DNA of 64,000 nucleotides from Salvelinus alpinus (taxonomy: Eukaryota; Chordata; Actinopteri; Salmoniformes; Salmonidae): positions 27,412,364-27,476,363 of the forward strand of contig NC_092096.1 of NCBI RefSeq assembly GCF_045679555.1. Reading direction: 5' to 3'. The notes under the pieces are model-generated. The model saw only the letters and a list, made by a program, of their open reading frames with translations. It had not been told where the DNA came from and searched no databases. Positions within the stretch are counted from its first letter, which is position 1; every line of letters begins with the position of its first letter. Made by a program: the position numbers and the translations under genes. Below, one piece after another: positions 36,253 to 49,980 of this stretch.

Positions 36253-38177
36253 GCCAATGGTCTCTGTCTACAACCCTGGCTGTGCAAGAATTTGTACATT
36301 TTTTGGGTACCTCTCTGCACTCTCCCAGACTGCTCTGTTTTTTACTCTAAATCCATGTTGGGTTGAACCAGTAACCCCAAACTCTGACAGGACCATGAAT
36401 CAACAACTGTCTGGGTCACAATGCCCTAGCTCACCCCTCTCCACCAATCACAGTCTGTGGCTGTCATCAGCACATTCACTTAAGTTGTGCAACGACATGT
36501 CTGTCTTCAATAAATGAAGAGAGATCTTCTTAATCCCCAAAAAAGAAGACTGACTGCAGATGTCAGATGTGTGAGGCATAGTAACAAACATATTTTAAAA
36601 CCTCTCTGCCAAGCTGGAGAGAAGTTCTAGAGGGCAGGGAGCCGTGCTGTTTAGATAAGTATCACACTGTCACCACAGCAATGAGTGAACATGTTCCTCA
36701 CCTTCCACCTCTCCCCTATCTACACAGCACCTCACAGCCAACATACTACTGTAGCATTACTGTAAATCACTTAATATTAGCATTCAAGGCTAACAGCTAA
36801 ACGGCTAGTTAGCAGACTACCATTAAATCGCTGAGCCGCTTCGCTCATGAACTGAGATACAGTGCAATTACAGGTTATGACTTTAAAAGCTGGCTAAGGA
36901 GAAAACCTTGACCAATATCTTACAGGAGTGAGGGGAATCAAGGAATCTCTCAGCTCTCAAATGTGATATTAATCAGCCATCTGATCCTTATTTTGCGCCG
37001 GAACATGGAGGCTGTCTACAGGCACAACTTGTATATTGTGCCTGTAGATAGTGGCCTATGAGCCATTGAATCATTGACCTTCACTGTAGTCCAGAGGTCC
37101 ACAGCACACCAGGCCTGAGCTCCAGCTGGGTTATCTCTAAGTCTCCCCTGCAGTAGGCCTCACATGGGTGAGTGTGTGGGAGTTGGAGTGTGTTCTTGGA
37201 CACCATCCAGTCAAAATATCTTACAGACTCTTCCCCTGAGATAAGTTAATTTGATTTCCCCCCCGCTCAGTTATCATGATTTCATCAACTAAATGTCCAA
37301 ATGTACAGTACATTCTCCCAGCTCAAGCAGAATGGTTTGTAGTCTAACTCCAGGGACATTGATTGAATGTAGGACAAATAGCCTAATCCTGTGCTAAGGT
37401 TTACTGGCCTCTCTTCAATGGTGTAGCACTGTAACAGTACCATGAGAAGCAGGGCAGCAGTGTAGCTGCTGTGGTATGTGTTGGCTAGGTCTCCTGTTGC
37501 TGTTTCAGCCTCTGGGCCTCTGCCTGCTTGCTCTCTTTGCTCTGGAAACTCTGACTTAGATCAGGAGAAGGTTGAAGATGTGAGCCCTCTCTTCTTGTTC
37601 ACTCCAATCCATCAGTCTTACTTGCTGGTCTTACATGGCTTCTTTTGTGGGTCTTTTCCGTCTCCCTCCTCTTTAAATCTCTTGCTCTCTTCTTTTTACT
37701 GTCCTGTCCTGTCCTGTCCTCCCCTCCTCCTCCGTGCGTGTCTCTCTGTGTAACCACTCACAGTTCCCTTCCTGTGTTCTTTGAGCTCCAATGAAACCAA
37801 GATGTTCTCTGAGTCAGCGCTAGGCTAGCCCTGGCCTCTATTACTGCTCATTAGCTCTCCAGTTCCCTCTGTGGTCAAGGGCCTTTAAAACTGTACAGTC
37901 CCTGAGCTGAGGCTAACTTCAGAGGAGTTAGCGCTACCGCTAACAAGTTCTAACTGGGCTACTGCTGTGAGGGGACCTACCCTTTGCTAGTGTGAGGCTG
38001 TAAAGCTTCAGTATAACATCACTATGGAATTGGATGAGGAGCCACAATAGTTCACAACCTTGCTAGTTGGTATACTCATGCAACACAACCATCTGAATGT
38101 TATGCCAAAGATCTTTTTGTCTTCCACACCGATGAGTTTGACACGGTCAAACAGTTGAGGTTTTCACCTGTACGGCA
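36253..38177. other. Intergenic sequence, nothing recognised
   Basis: About 1.9 kb without a convincing gene or element. A short (TGTCC)4 run lies near 37698-37720. Frames of 60-120 codons have no domain. Confidence 0.5.
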
Positions 38178-38277
38178 AATGTCTGACGTCAATTTAACGT
38201 CTATTCCATGTTGTTTCAACGTAATTTCATTGAAACGACTCGTAAACAATGTTGATTCAACCAGTGTGTGCCTGGTG
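38178..38277. repeat. Short palindromic interspersed repeat, copy B
   Basis: ctattccatgttgtttcaac, gtaatttcattgaaac and gttgattcaaccagtgtgtg match copy A at 20872-20966 in order and orientation. Confidence 0.65.
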
Positions 38278-38652
38278 GTCAGTCTATGAGGTGTTGGTCA
38301 GTTTCTGTCAGTAATATCACAGAAGTGATGAGGTGTTGGAAACACACTGACCATCCGTCTGTCCAGTTATGTCTGGTCATCTTTCCCACCCTCTGTTTGT
38401 TCATAGAGGACCTTCTCACGACTCCACAGGATCCTGGTTATGAAAATGGGAAATATGTGGAAAGAATTAGAGGCGACTCTTGGGTAAACTGAGACGGCTC
38501 CAAAAGAAACAGACTGGTTCCCCTGGCCCGCCAGTCTCTCTTGTGAAGACAAGTATCTAGCACGGAGAGACGGGTGGGCAGGACAACAGAGCTTTAGGTT
38601 AGGAGTGTCATACGGTTTTGAGTTGGTCTCTTTGTGCTTTGAGAAAGACTTG

Positions 38653-40608
38653 AGCTGTGTTTGAATACCCATACTAACATACTGTATACTACATACTTAA
38701 TGAGTATATACTGCATACTATATACTATTAGTTTGTTTTACTATACTGTAAATTAATGGTATTGTTTCAGTTGAGCTTACTAGAGCTTCACGTCTTTACC
38801 GGAAGTTGATGCTGTTGCTATCAAACCTCTTGCTAGCATGTTAGCATAACAAATTACTAGCTAAACATTTTACGATTTCGGGTGTGTTCGTAAATTCAAT
38901 CTGGAGTGCCAGGGTGTGCTCTGGGCGTTTGTAAATCCAGAGCGTTGTCAGATTGTTGTTACGGAGTCTAGTTGATAGGTTATCGACTATCCGGACTGTT
39001 CCCTGGACTCCGCGTGTAGGGATTTGTACAATGCAGAACAAGGCTATTGAACTTAACATTGGTGTCTGTCTTTATTCCTTTATCCAACATATCATACTGA
39101 AACAATTGTCCTTTCGCAAATTCAGGGCGTTTTGCTCTCGGAGCGTTCAGAGCGCACACTGGCCAAGGAGTAGGGTTGATCCAAGCATTCTGACCTCACA
39201 CTGGCCAAGGAGTAGGGTTGATCCAAGCATTCTGACCTCACACTGGCCGAGGAGTAGGGTTGATCCAAGCATTCTGACCTCACACTGGCCGAGGAGTAGG
39301 GTTGATCCAAGCATTCTGACCTCACACTGGCCGAGGAGTAGGGTTCATCCAAGCATTCTGACCTCACACTGGCCGAGGGGTAGGGTTGATCCAAGCATTC
39401 TGACCTCACACTGGCCGAGGAGTAGGGTTGATCCAAGCATTCTGACCTCACACTGGCCGAGGAGTAGGGTTGATCCAAGCATTCTGACCTCACACTGGCC
39501 AAGGAGTAGGGTTGATCCAAGCATTCTGACCTCACACTGGCCGAGGGGTAGGGTTGATCCAAGCATTCTGACCTCACACTGGCCGAGGAGTAGGGTTGAT
39601 CCAAGCATTCTGACCTCACACTGGCCGAGGAGTAGGGTTGATCCAAGCATTCTGACCTCACACTGGCCGAGGAGTAGGGTTGATCCAAGCATTCTGACCT
39701 CACACTGGCCGAGGAGTAGGGTTGATCCAAGCATTCTGACCTCACACTGGCCGAGGAGTAGGGTTGATCCAAGCATTCAACAGCAGTCAAGCACCCAAGC
39801 TAACTGGCTAACATTGGCTAGTTACTTCCAGACACAAATGAGAGGACACCTCACTCTGACCATTTTACTCGCCCTAGCAGAGCTGGTTAGGCTGTTTTCA
39901 TGTTATCCAGAGCATTGGTGACTGTAACTGTGCTGCTGGCAACAATTTAATTACACTTCTAAACTCATCAGTTATTCTGTCGAGAGTGCTCTGAAATCGG
40001 AGTAGATAGCCATTGAAATGCACAACTATACCACTTAGCTAAGAATAATTTAATTAATCAAGTCAATAACCGTTGGGTAGTTAGTTAGATAGCAGATAGT
40101 TAATATACTGCCTGGCAAGTTTGATGTATTAGTAGCCAACTAAAATTAGGTAACTAGCTAACATATTGGTACATACTACTGTAATGCTATGTGGTTCGTA
40201 AAGGTAGCGTAGCTAACAAATTGTCAACCAACATAACGTGTAACATAGCTTATTTGAAATGGCATTACTTTATTACATTTTTCTTTTTTTTTTTAATTTG
40301 TCATGGTTAGTTAAAGCAATGAATTTGTATCTACTCTCGTCGGACTTCGGCTGCATATTTTAGTTATGAAGTTATGAAGCCACGCCCATTTTCTGAAGAA
40401 TTGCATTATGGGCCCTAAAAGCACGGAAACAGTGTCCACTGCATGTACTGTATACTTCGTATTTTGGTGAATTTAGTACGTCATCCGGGAACTTTTGGCA
40501 TACTAACTATATCCAACTATATCCATACTATGACCAATAAGCTATATACTCAATTCACGTCACAAATAGTACGGTTAGTGAGGTTAGTATGTGTATTCGA
40601 ACACAGCT
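38653..40608. mobile_element. Non-autonomous TIR element, about 1.96 kb
   Basis: Left end agctgtgtttgaatacccat and right end gtgtattcgaacacagct are inverted copies (about 22 of 26 matching). A 3-bp direct repeat, ttg, flanks it (38650-38652, 40609-40611), compatible with but not proof of a PIF/Harbinger- or CACTA-type duplication. No transposase frame. A 42-bp minisatellite has expanded inside it. Confidence 0.7.
39155..39778. repeat. 42-bp minisatellite, about 15 copies
   Basis: Unit cacactggccgaggagtagg followed by gttgatccaagcattctgac and ct. Variants are aaggag/gaggag and gaggggta. Being 14 codons long, it is open on both strands (HWPRSRVDPSILTS on +). It lies inside the TIR element, where flanking gagcgttcag agcg sequence matches the unit edges. 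Confidence 0.95.
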
Positions 40609-40865
40609 TTGGTCTCTCTGTGACCATTGCTATTCTTTACAGTTAATCACTGAAAAAAATTCACTTATTTTCACCAAGACTTAGATTTCATTGGAAAGAC
40701 CGCAGAGAGCCCTAAAACGTTTTTGCCTTTTTGGACTGTTGAACAAGAAAGCCAGTGAATGGTTAATAAACCATTTTTGAATAGTTCCAGGGTTGCCATT
40801 AACCACAGAACCATTATAAAGATTGAACAGATGTGAACAACGCCTACCCTCTGGCTCAACACAAA

Positions 40866-41174
<309 letters not shown>

Positions 41175-42204
41175 CTACCATTAATAACTGTTTCTCTGTC
41201 TCTTCAGTATGCAAAAGGGAACAGTGTGTTAGATTTTCAAGTTGTTGTTAGATGTTTTTTCTCCCTGTGGTCTGGTTTTCCCAACATGCACCTCTGCGCG
41301 TCACAGGTGTTCACAAGCCGAGAAGTGTTCTCTCTTTCCACCGCTGTACTTATTGTGGTCCTGCTCAAAGTGTTCCTACAGCCAGCAGCACGGTGGTTCT
41401 AATCCCATCTCCATCCCCAGGTCGTTTCCCCGTTGCCTTCTGGAGTTCCTACCACATGGCTGCACTCCAAGCACGGGGGAAGATCCGATATGCTACAATA
41501 GTTATGGTTGACGTCATTGAGGAATTAAACAGGCATAAAAAATTAGCATGACATATTAGATAATAAAATGGGAAATGGAAAATCCTTGGGCTTATATCAA
41601 AACACAGAAACATTATCTTATACTCTCTGTGGAACGGGATGGGATGAAGCGTGCAGCGTGAACATTTCTACTCTTTGTTTAATCTGCGATATGGCAAAGA
41701 CGGGGAGGAACGACAACTAAATGGAATCCCCTCGAGTGTTTTGATTTGGTTCCTGTTCCCGTACTGGTCAGTCACACAACGTTCTGTTACAAACGTCGTA
41801 ACTGCACCGTACTAACTCTCTAAAGAAACATACCAAGTCTAGGGGCTAAAAAGGGAAGTTGAAGCAATCCCATCGGCAGTCACAATGATGGATGTGGACG
41901 GAACAGGAGACTAATAAACCTCTCGGAGGAAGAAAACAAAAAAAGTCCCCATCGCTGTCTGTCTGGCACCTGGCCCTAACATACACAAAGGGAAGTGTTT
42001 TGTCTGGCTGTGCGAATTACCAGCCACTCTGGGCTCAATCAGGGCACCCAATGGAGCTCAAGACTGGGCTTGTCTCAATGCAAGGTATAGAAAGATGGCT
42101 GACCTTCTATTCATTACAGGCACTGACACCTGAGCTATGCTAAGACAAGCTAATGATGAGCAGGAGGAGCAGGTTATCTCGGCCCCTGATTGAACACTGT
42201 CCGC
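41175..42204. other. Intergenic sequence, nothing recognised
   Basis: Two overlapping frames at 41242-41551 are open but show no domain and differ in frame only; not called. Confidence 0.5.
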
Positions 42205-42345
42205 GGGGTCCGAAGAAAACGTGTGTTTCCAGTTTTCATGGATACAGTATTTTCAACCTAACTTCCGTTTCCCCTTAAAAATGGATGTGGGGACTCTACT
42301 CAGGCGTCTTTTTACGCCTGCTACATTAGGTTACCGACGGAATGA
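42205..42345 (+). repeat. Dispersed repeat, copy 2
   Basis: Matches 27470-27620 in order of words (gatacagtattttcaaccta, cgtttccccttaaaaatgga) with substitutions. Confidence 0.6.
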
Positions 42346-42563
42346 TCAGCAGCTTCCCCTCGTCCTTTCAACTCACAAAATTGACCTGCCTCAACAAGAG
42401 ACAGGCTATATAATAATAATCCTACATTAATTACTTGACTACTTCACTCAATGCCCTTCAATCTGAAAGGGATTGGTTGTTTTTATAGTGTTAAGTAAAG
42501 CAGTCTGTTGAAGAGACAATGGGATCCAGTCAGAGAGTACAGAGGAAAGAGATAGACTGGGGA

Positions 42564-43058
42564 TTCTCCCTAAACAACCCAAAAATGGTTCTCCCTAAAC
42601 AACCCAAATATGGTTCTCCCTAAACAACCCAAATATGGTTCTCCCTAAACAACCCAAATATGGTTCTCCCTAAACAACCCAAAAATGGTTCTCCCTAAAC
42701 AACCCAAATATGGTTCTCCCTAAACAACCCAAATATGGTTCTCCCTAAACAACCCAAATATGATTCTCCCTAAACAACCCAAATATGGTTCTCCCTAAAC
42801 AACCCAAATATGGTTCTCCCTAAACAACCCAAAAATGGTTCTCCCTAAACAACCCAAAAATGGTTCTCCCTAAACAACCCAAATATGGTTCTCCCTAAAC
42901 AACCCAAAAATGGTTCTCCCTAAACAACCCAAAAATGATTCTACCTAAATAACCCCAAAAATATTTTCCCTAAACAGCCCAAAAATGATTTTCCCTAAGC
43001 AACCAAAAGATGACTTTCCCTAAGCAACCAACATATGATTCTCCCTAAACAACCAACA
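42564..43058. repeat. 25-bp minisatellite, about 20 copies
   Basis: Unit ttctccctaaacaacccaaa plus tatgg. Copies alternate tatgg and aatgg. The last five units (from about 42940) are increasingly diverged, so the right edge is the old edge and the left part the recently homogenised one. Confidence 0.96.
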
Positions 43059-45552
43059 TTATAAATGAAAGCTACTTCCAATAGCATAGATGGATATCAT
43101 TGCAACAGCTGAGCAGTACAGTTTCATCGAGAATTGTAGCAAAGCCACATGGTTGGCATGTGAACCGATCTCATTATTTATTATTTATCTTATGTGTATA
43201 TCTGTTGTATGGTTGACAATGTTTTTAATGTTGTTTTTATTGATGAACCATGACTGCAAAACACATTTCACAATTGGGAAAATAAAGATAGCTTGAACTC
43301 CAACTGAATGATAAGACATATCTTTGAAAAAAGCACAAGCAGGTTGGGTTTGAGCATCATAGTCAAACGGTGCAAGATGTTTGCTGAAGTGCTTCATTTT
43401 TTTTCCAGGGATAGCCGGGATTTCAGACCTAAGAGGCAAGAATCCAGCCAAGTCAGTGATAAAATCGATAGCGTCACAGTGTTCTGGTAGCAATAAGCAG
43501 ACCGGAATGCAGATACGTGGCACAAACGGAAGACAGCCGAGGCCAAGGACCTCAGTGAACAGGAAACGCTATCGCCACGGAGACAGAGATCGTCTGCGAT
43601 GGAGCCTGAACAAAAATGTATATAGGACTAGGGATATTTACTACAAACATGGATTACTTTGAATGTCAAACATGTAGAATAAAGGCTTTAGACTCAACTC
43701 CAGTCTGATCCCTGTCATACTAGGCTTCATTACACAGAGATCCTTCTCCAAACAATTAGAAAATGTCGTGAATGGAGAGGATGTGCTGTTGTATTAACAA
43801 CATTTGCTCTGGCACTCGTGACTTCCTGCGTACACATTGTCCTCGCCTCTCTAACAAGCTAGGATTATTTATGTGAGATCTCTGAGCTATGATAAATTAC
43901 AAGATAGAACTAAGACCAAAGTCCCATAGTGTTTCTTACTGCTGTTGTCTCCCCCTCTCTGTTCCTCAAATGACCAGCCAGAGTTTATCTCTCCTCTGGA
44001 TTGGTGCATTCCTCAGACGTTGCCTAATGCATTTCCTCATCTGGGTTGTGTGTCTTGCGGGAGAGTGAGATTGGGATTTTTGGCATGTGTATGTGTGTGG
44101 TGGTGGGAGTGGGCCTGAGACGTGTGTGTGTATGTGTGTGGTGGTGGGGGTGGGCCTGAGACATTTGTGTGTGTGTGTAATGGTGGGTGTGATTTGTGCT
44201 TGTGTGGATAAGTTTACAATACTCAACTGTTCTGTAATGGGATATGTGTGTGTAGGGGGGACATCTGTTTATCTTGTTATTTAGGTTAGTCTTTCCTGTA
44301 AAGAAACAGTGCTGTCTCACTATGACTCACTGCCATTACGGGGCAAAGGGGTCTTCCTCTAGTATGCTTATGTTATTCTCACCTCATTCAGAAACATATC
44401 TAAAGATTCCATGTGGAGCACTCAATGTCTCCAAACATTGACACTGACTCAGACACATTGTAAACACAAATATGTACACTTACTCACTGTCTCTCTCTCT
44501 CTCTCTTTATCTCTCTCTTTCTTTATATCTCTCACTCTCATATGCGCATTTATTAAAACTTATTGACACACTCTTTCTCACTTACTTAAACACACACACA
44601 CCACTTCTTGTTAGTGATGAGTCACCTTGCCAGGGCAGCCTCCTCTCCAGGACTATAGCTGATGGCATGGTGGGGCTCTCCACCATTAATGTCTTTCACA
44701 CACATTCCGCCCCAGACGTACCAAAAGCCACCCGAGAGCCTGGATGGCCTGCTAAAGACATCACACTTTAACTGTCTGCCTGTTTTTTCCACCAAATAAC
44801 TCTTCTCTTTCCCTCTTATTTCCATCAATATGAATCTGTACTCACTGTTGTTAAATGGTTAAATAAATATCTGTATGCTTTTATTTAACACGGTTGACTG
44901 AAATTGTAACATGAGCCTTTCCGTGGTGATTTGCTAGAATTTATATTCTTCCTGAAGACTTCTTCTGGCACTGTCAGGAATTTAGTAGCGCTCTCCAAGT
45001 AATGTTATTCTCTGTCATATTTTTGTGGAATCATTATTTTGAAATACATTTCACCGTTGTTTAGTTTGGAGGATAGTACAATCCAAATCCTAAGAATATA
45101 TTGGTTGTCTTTGTATCCCTTTTATTTCCATACTTCATCAACTCTCTTTGGTGAGAATATCATGAAGTTGCATAAAAGCACAATAACAAAGAGACTCCGA
45201 TCAGTTCAAGGGGAGATATTGTGACTGGGAGAAACAAATACCTTAGTTTGGTAACTGACCTCAAACCTACAGTACCACTAACAATCACTTGTGTTATTGT
45301 CCCATTTTCACCCTCCCTGACTGCTCCCCCCACTTCCTGTGAGGGATTTTCCATGGAGGGTGGTGGGCGGCCATTTTGTGTTGTGTTGGGAGTAGAGCAC
45401 CTGGTGTTATTGGTGAAACTAACAAAGCACAGCTGTGGTTGATTAGGGAGCCAAGGTGAGTAGAGACTGGGTTATTTTGTAGTTACCCCATCCCTCCTGT
45501 GAGAGACCTGGGAGTTTTCATTAACACTTAAAGGAAAAATCCACTCAAACTA
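43059..45552. other. Intergenic sequence with one possible terminal exon
   Basis: About 2.5 kb. GT-rich at 44085-44250 and a short TC run at 44489-44540. The segment 43409-43663 (+) could be a last exon: an acceptor-like ttttttttccag ends at 43409 and an open frame ends KNVYRTRDIYYKHGLL with a stop at 43660-43662, followed by AATAAA at about 43679. No homologue recognised. Everything else shows nothing. Confidence 0.35.
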
Positions 45553-47121
45553 CACTGCTCAAAAAAATAAAGGGAACACTTAAACAACACAATGTAACTC
45601 CAAGTCAATCACACTTCTGTGAAATCAAACTGTCCACTTAGGAAGCAACACTGATTGACCATACATTTCACATGCTGTTGTGCAAATGGAATAGACAAAA
45701 GGTGGAAATTATAGGCAATTAGCAAGACACCCCAAAAAAGGAGTGATTCTGCAGGTGGTGACCACAGACCACTTCTCAGTTCCTATGCTTCCTGGCTGAT
45801 GTTTTGGTCACTTTTGAATGCTGGCGGTGCTCTCACTCTAGTGGTAGCATGAGACGGAGTCTACAACCCACACAAGTGGCTCAGGTAGTGCAGTTCATCC
45901 AGGATAGCACATCAATGCGAGCTGTGGCAAAAAGGTTTGCTGTGTCTGTCAGCGTAGTGTCCAGAGCATGGAGGCGCTACCAGGAGACAGGCCAGTACAT
46001 CAGGAGACGTGGAGGAGGCCATAGGAGGGCAACAACCCAGCAGCAGGACCGCTACCTCCGCCTTTGTGCAAGGAGGTGCACTGCCAGAGCCCTGCAAAAT
46101 GACCTCCAGCAGGCCACAAATGTGCATGTGTCAGCATATGGTCTCACAAGGGGTCTGAGGATCTCATCTCGGTACCTAATGGCAGTCAGGCTACCTCTGG
46201 CGAGCACATGGAGGGCTGTGCGGCCCCACAAAGAAATGCCACCCCACACCATGACTAACCCATCGCCAAACCGGTCATGCTGGAGGATGTTGCAGACAGC
46301 AGAACGTTCTCCACGGCGTCTCCAGACTCTGTCACATCTGTCACATGTGCTCATGTGCTCAGTGTGAACCTGCTATCATCTGTGAAGAGCACAGGGCGCC
46401 AGTGGCGAATTTGCCAATCTTGGTGTTCTCTGGCAAATGCCAAACGTCCTGCACGGTGTTGGGCTGTAAGCACAACCCCCACCTGTGGACGTCGGGCCCT
46501 CATACCACCCTCATGGAGTCTGTTTCTGACCGTTTGAGCAGACACATGCACATTTGTGGCCTGCTGGAGGTCATTTTGCAGGGCGCTGGCAGTGCACCTC
46601 CTTGCACAAAGGCGGAGGTAGCGGTCCTGCTGCTGGGTTGTTGCCCTCCTACGGCCTCCTCCACGTCTCCTGATGTACTGGCCTGTCTCCTGGTAGCGCC
46701 TCCATGCTCTGGACACTACGCTGACAGACACAGCAAACCTTTTTACCACAGCTCGCATTGATGTGCCATCCTGGATGAACTGCACTACCTGAGCCACTTG
46801 TGTGGGTTGTAGACTCCGTCTCATGCTACCACTAGAGTGAGAGCACCGCCAGCATTCAAAAGTGACCAAAACATCAGCCAGGAAGCATAGGAACTGAGAA
46901 GTGGTCTGTGGTCACCACTTGCAGAATCACTCCTTTTTTGGGGGTGTCTTGCTAATTGCCTATAATTTCCACCTTTTGTCTATTCCATTTGCACAACAGC
47001 ATGTGAAATGTATTGTCAATCAGTGTTGTTTCCTAAGTGGACAGTTTGATTTCACAGAAGTGTGATTGACTTGGAGTTACATTGTGTTGTTTAAGTGTTC
47101 CCTTTATTTTTTTGAGCAGTG
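45553..47121 (-). mobile_element. Fold-back Tc1-like derivative with about 580-bp inverted arms
   Basis: Opens cactgctcaaaaaaataaag and ends ctttatttttttgagcagtg with TA on both sides. The left arm (45553 to about 46132) and right arm (about 46540-47121) are near-identical inverted copies, each containing the 5' end of the transposase gene ([20 protein letters not shown] on + from 45804 and on - from 46869). The normal 3' half of the element is missing and is replaced by an inverted copy of its 5' half. Confidence 0.92.
46130..46869 (-). pseudogene. Tc1-like transposase, C-terminus lost
   Basis: Minus-strand frame from 46869: helix-turn-helix region ([20 protein letters not shown]), a linker with RRRGGGRRR, then the first catalytic Asp ([14 protein letters not shown]), a frameshift near 46350, and [20 protein letters not shown] to about 46133. 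There the gene runs into the inverted left arm. The region with the second Asp and Glu is absent, so it cannot encode an active enzyme. Confidence 0.88.
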
Positions 47122-47127
47122 TATATA

Positions 47128-48397
47128 CAATACCAGCCAAAAGATTGGACACTTTATTTTTTACTATTTTCTACATTGTAGAATAATAGTGAAGACATCA
47201 AAACTATGAAATAACACATACGGAATCATGTAGTAACCAAAAAAGTGTTAAACAAATCAAAATATATTTTATATTTGTAACCACCCTTTGCCTTGATGAC
47301 AGCTTTGCACACCTTTGGAATTCTCTCAATGAGCTTCATGAGGTAGTCACCTGGAATGCCTTTCAATTAACAGGTGTGCCTTGTTAAAACTTAATTTATG
47401 GATTTCTTTCCTTCTTAGTGCATTTAAGCCAAACAGTTGTGTTGTGACAAGGAAGGGGTGGTATACAGAATGTAGCCCTATTTGGTAAAATACCATATTA
47501 TGTCAAGAACAGCTCAAATAAGCAAAGAGAAACGACAGTCCATCATTGCTTTAAGACATGAACATTTCAAGAACATTTCAAGAACTTCAAGTTTCTTCAA
47601 GTGCAGTCGCAAAAACCATCTGGCGCTATGATGAAACCACCACAGGAAAGTAAGACCCAGAGTTACCTCTGCTGCAAAGGATAAGTTCATTAGAGTTAAC
47701 TGCACCTCAGATTTGCAGCCCAAGTAAATGCTTCACAGAGTTCAAGTAACAGAAAACATCTCAACATCAACTGTTTAGAGGAGACTGCGTGAATCAGGCC
47801 TTCATGGTCGAATTGCTTCAAAGAAACCACAACTAAAGGATACCAATAAGAAGAATAGACTTGCTTAGGCCAAGAAACACGATCAATGGACATTAGACCG
47901 ATGGAAATCTGTCCTTTGGTCTGATGAGTCCAAATTTGTGACTTTGTGAGACGCAGAGTAGGTGAATGGATGATCTCCACATGTGTTGTTCCCACAGTGA
48001 AGAATGGAGGAGGAGGTGTGGGGGTGCTTTGCTGGTGACACTGTCAGTGATTTATTTAGAATTCAAGGCACACTTAATCAGCATGGCTACCAAAGCATTC
48101 TGCAGCGATACGTCATCCCAACAGACTATCATTTGTTATTCAACAGGACAATGACCCAACACAGGCTCATGACCTGGCCTCCAGAATCACCCCACCTCAA
48201 CCTAATTGAGATAGTTTTGGATGAGTTGGACCGCAGAGTGAAGGAAAAGCAGCCAACAAGTGCTCAGCATATGTGGGAACTCCTTCAAGACTGTTGGAAA
48301 AACATTCCTCATGAAGCCGGGTGAGAGAATGTCAAGATTTTGCAAAGCTGTCATCAAGGCAAAGGGTGGCTACTTTGAAGAAGTTTGTTTAACACTT
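47128..48397 (+). mobile_element. Tc1-like element of the cagtaccagtc family, right end missing
   Basis: Starts caataccagccaaaagattg, six bases after the fold-back element, and carries the familiar inverted repeat and + strand transposase traces (WSDESKF-coding region near 47905-47935, ccagaatcaccccacctcaa near 48181). It breaks off within the right inverted repeat (tttgtttaacacttt) where the LINE tail at 48398 begins. Multiple deletions; pseudogene. Confidence 0.85.
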
Positions 48398-49267
48398 TAT
48401 TTATTTATTTTTAATTTTTTATAAGGGGTGGATCAGCTTAATATTGCGGAAAGAATGTTGCTTCCAATGTAATTGTCTGCATCATTTCCAATCCCCCATA
48501 TTTTTGGGGTAAATATATACTGTATATCCATACACGCATGCATACATATACACATATATACATACACATACCTATATAGACATACATACTTTTTTAAAGA
48601 ATATACCTTTATTATTATTCCCCGCAAACCCTACTACCGATCCCCCAATTGGAGTAAGCTAATAAACACTTCTGCTTTTACCTTCAATTTATACATCTTA
48701 TACACATTTTACAGACACAGTCTACTTTACAATAGTTCTCTCTTGTTTGTTCTTAGTCCTTCCTCTATTTCTGATGTCCATCCAGTTTGATTTCTATTTG
48801 TAACTGTGCTATTTCACAAAAGTTCCGAACCTATATACATTCTACAGATCCCGTATGCTTTACATTGTTTATCTTGTTATTAGTCCCACCCTTCAGCTCC
48901 ATTCAACCCCTCCCATCTATCTCTCAACCTCATCCATTTCGGGTTTCTATTTGCCATATATATTTCGACTGTGCTGTGATGCTTCACAAAATAATTGAAC
49001 CTTCCTATTCTCATAGCTTCTACAGATTGTAAATTAAAAATAAACATTTTTGCTAAAATAATTATTATATTATTGATTGATAGACTGGCTTTTCAAATCA
49101 CCCAGTATTGCTATCTGTAGCGTTAGTTCTAGGCAAATGTTGCAATTCTTCAGCCATTCCTGGACCTGTGACCAAAAACGAGCTACATATGGACAATGCC
49201 AAAATAAATGATCTAATGACTCTGCCTCCTCACAGCAGAATCTGCAGAGCTGAGAAGATTGTATCCC

Positions 49268-49269
<2 letters not shown>

Positions 49270-49323
<54 letters not shown>
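49270..49323. repeat. (TA)n microsatellite
   Basis: About 54 bp of TA inside the L1-type LINE, splitting its C-terminal coding region. Confidence 0.97.
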
Positions 49324-49325
<2 letters not shown>

Positions 49326-49980
49326 CATTCTATTAGTTGCAAGAATTTTGTATAGTAATTTAAATTGAAAAATTCAAAGTTTTGAATCCGGCGTTGTTTT
49401 GCGTATCAATTCATAAACCATGTGCCATGGAATGGGTACATCGAAAATCTCTTCCCAACTATTTTGCAATTTATATGGCACAGCTGTCAGTTTTTTGGTC
49501 CTTAAATGAAATTGGTATATGTTTTTATTTATCACACTTTTCTTTAACCATTTATGTTCTTTAATACAGGGCCGACATACAAGTTCCTTACTTTTTTCCC
49601 CTTCTACTTGCCTCTTCCATTTTTGTGGTAATGCTGCAATTAATTGGTTGTAATTTTGGGTAGAGCAGACATTTCCATATGTCTGTGTTAGCTGCATGTG
49701 TGACATAACTCCACCAGTCCTACTTATGATATCATTCACTAAAATTATACCTTTTTTTATCAATTATTATATTTGAATTTAACCACAATATTTGTTGTAC
49801 TATTTGTTCCGTCCACTAGGTGTAGGCAAAACCATAAGCAAATAGGTAAACTGTGATGTGACTAAAGCGTTAATCAGGGTGATTTTTCCACAAATAGACA
49901 GGTATTTTCCTTTCCATGGTAGCAAGATCTTATCTATTTTGCTAACTTTCCATAAAAATTTATTGGAGTGAGATCATTTC

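Noticed and set aside
38953..39921. 322-codon frame over the 42-bp array
   Set aside because: Open on both strands because the unit is 14 codons; lies inside a non-coding transposon.
41242..41551. Two overlapping frames with Cys/Pro-rich peptides after the TC repeat
   Set aside because: No domain, no splice or start context, and mutual frame shadows.
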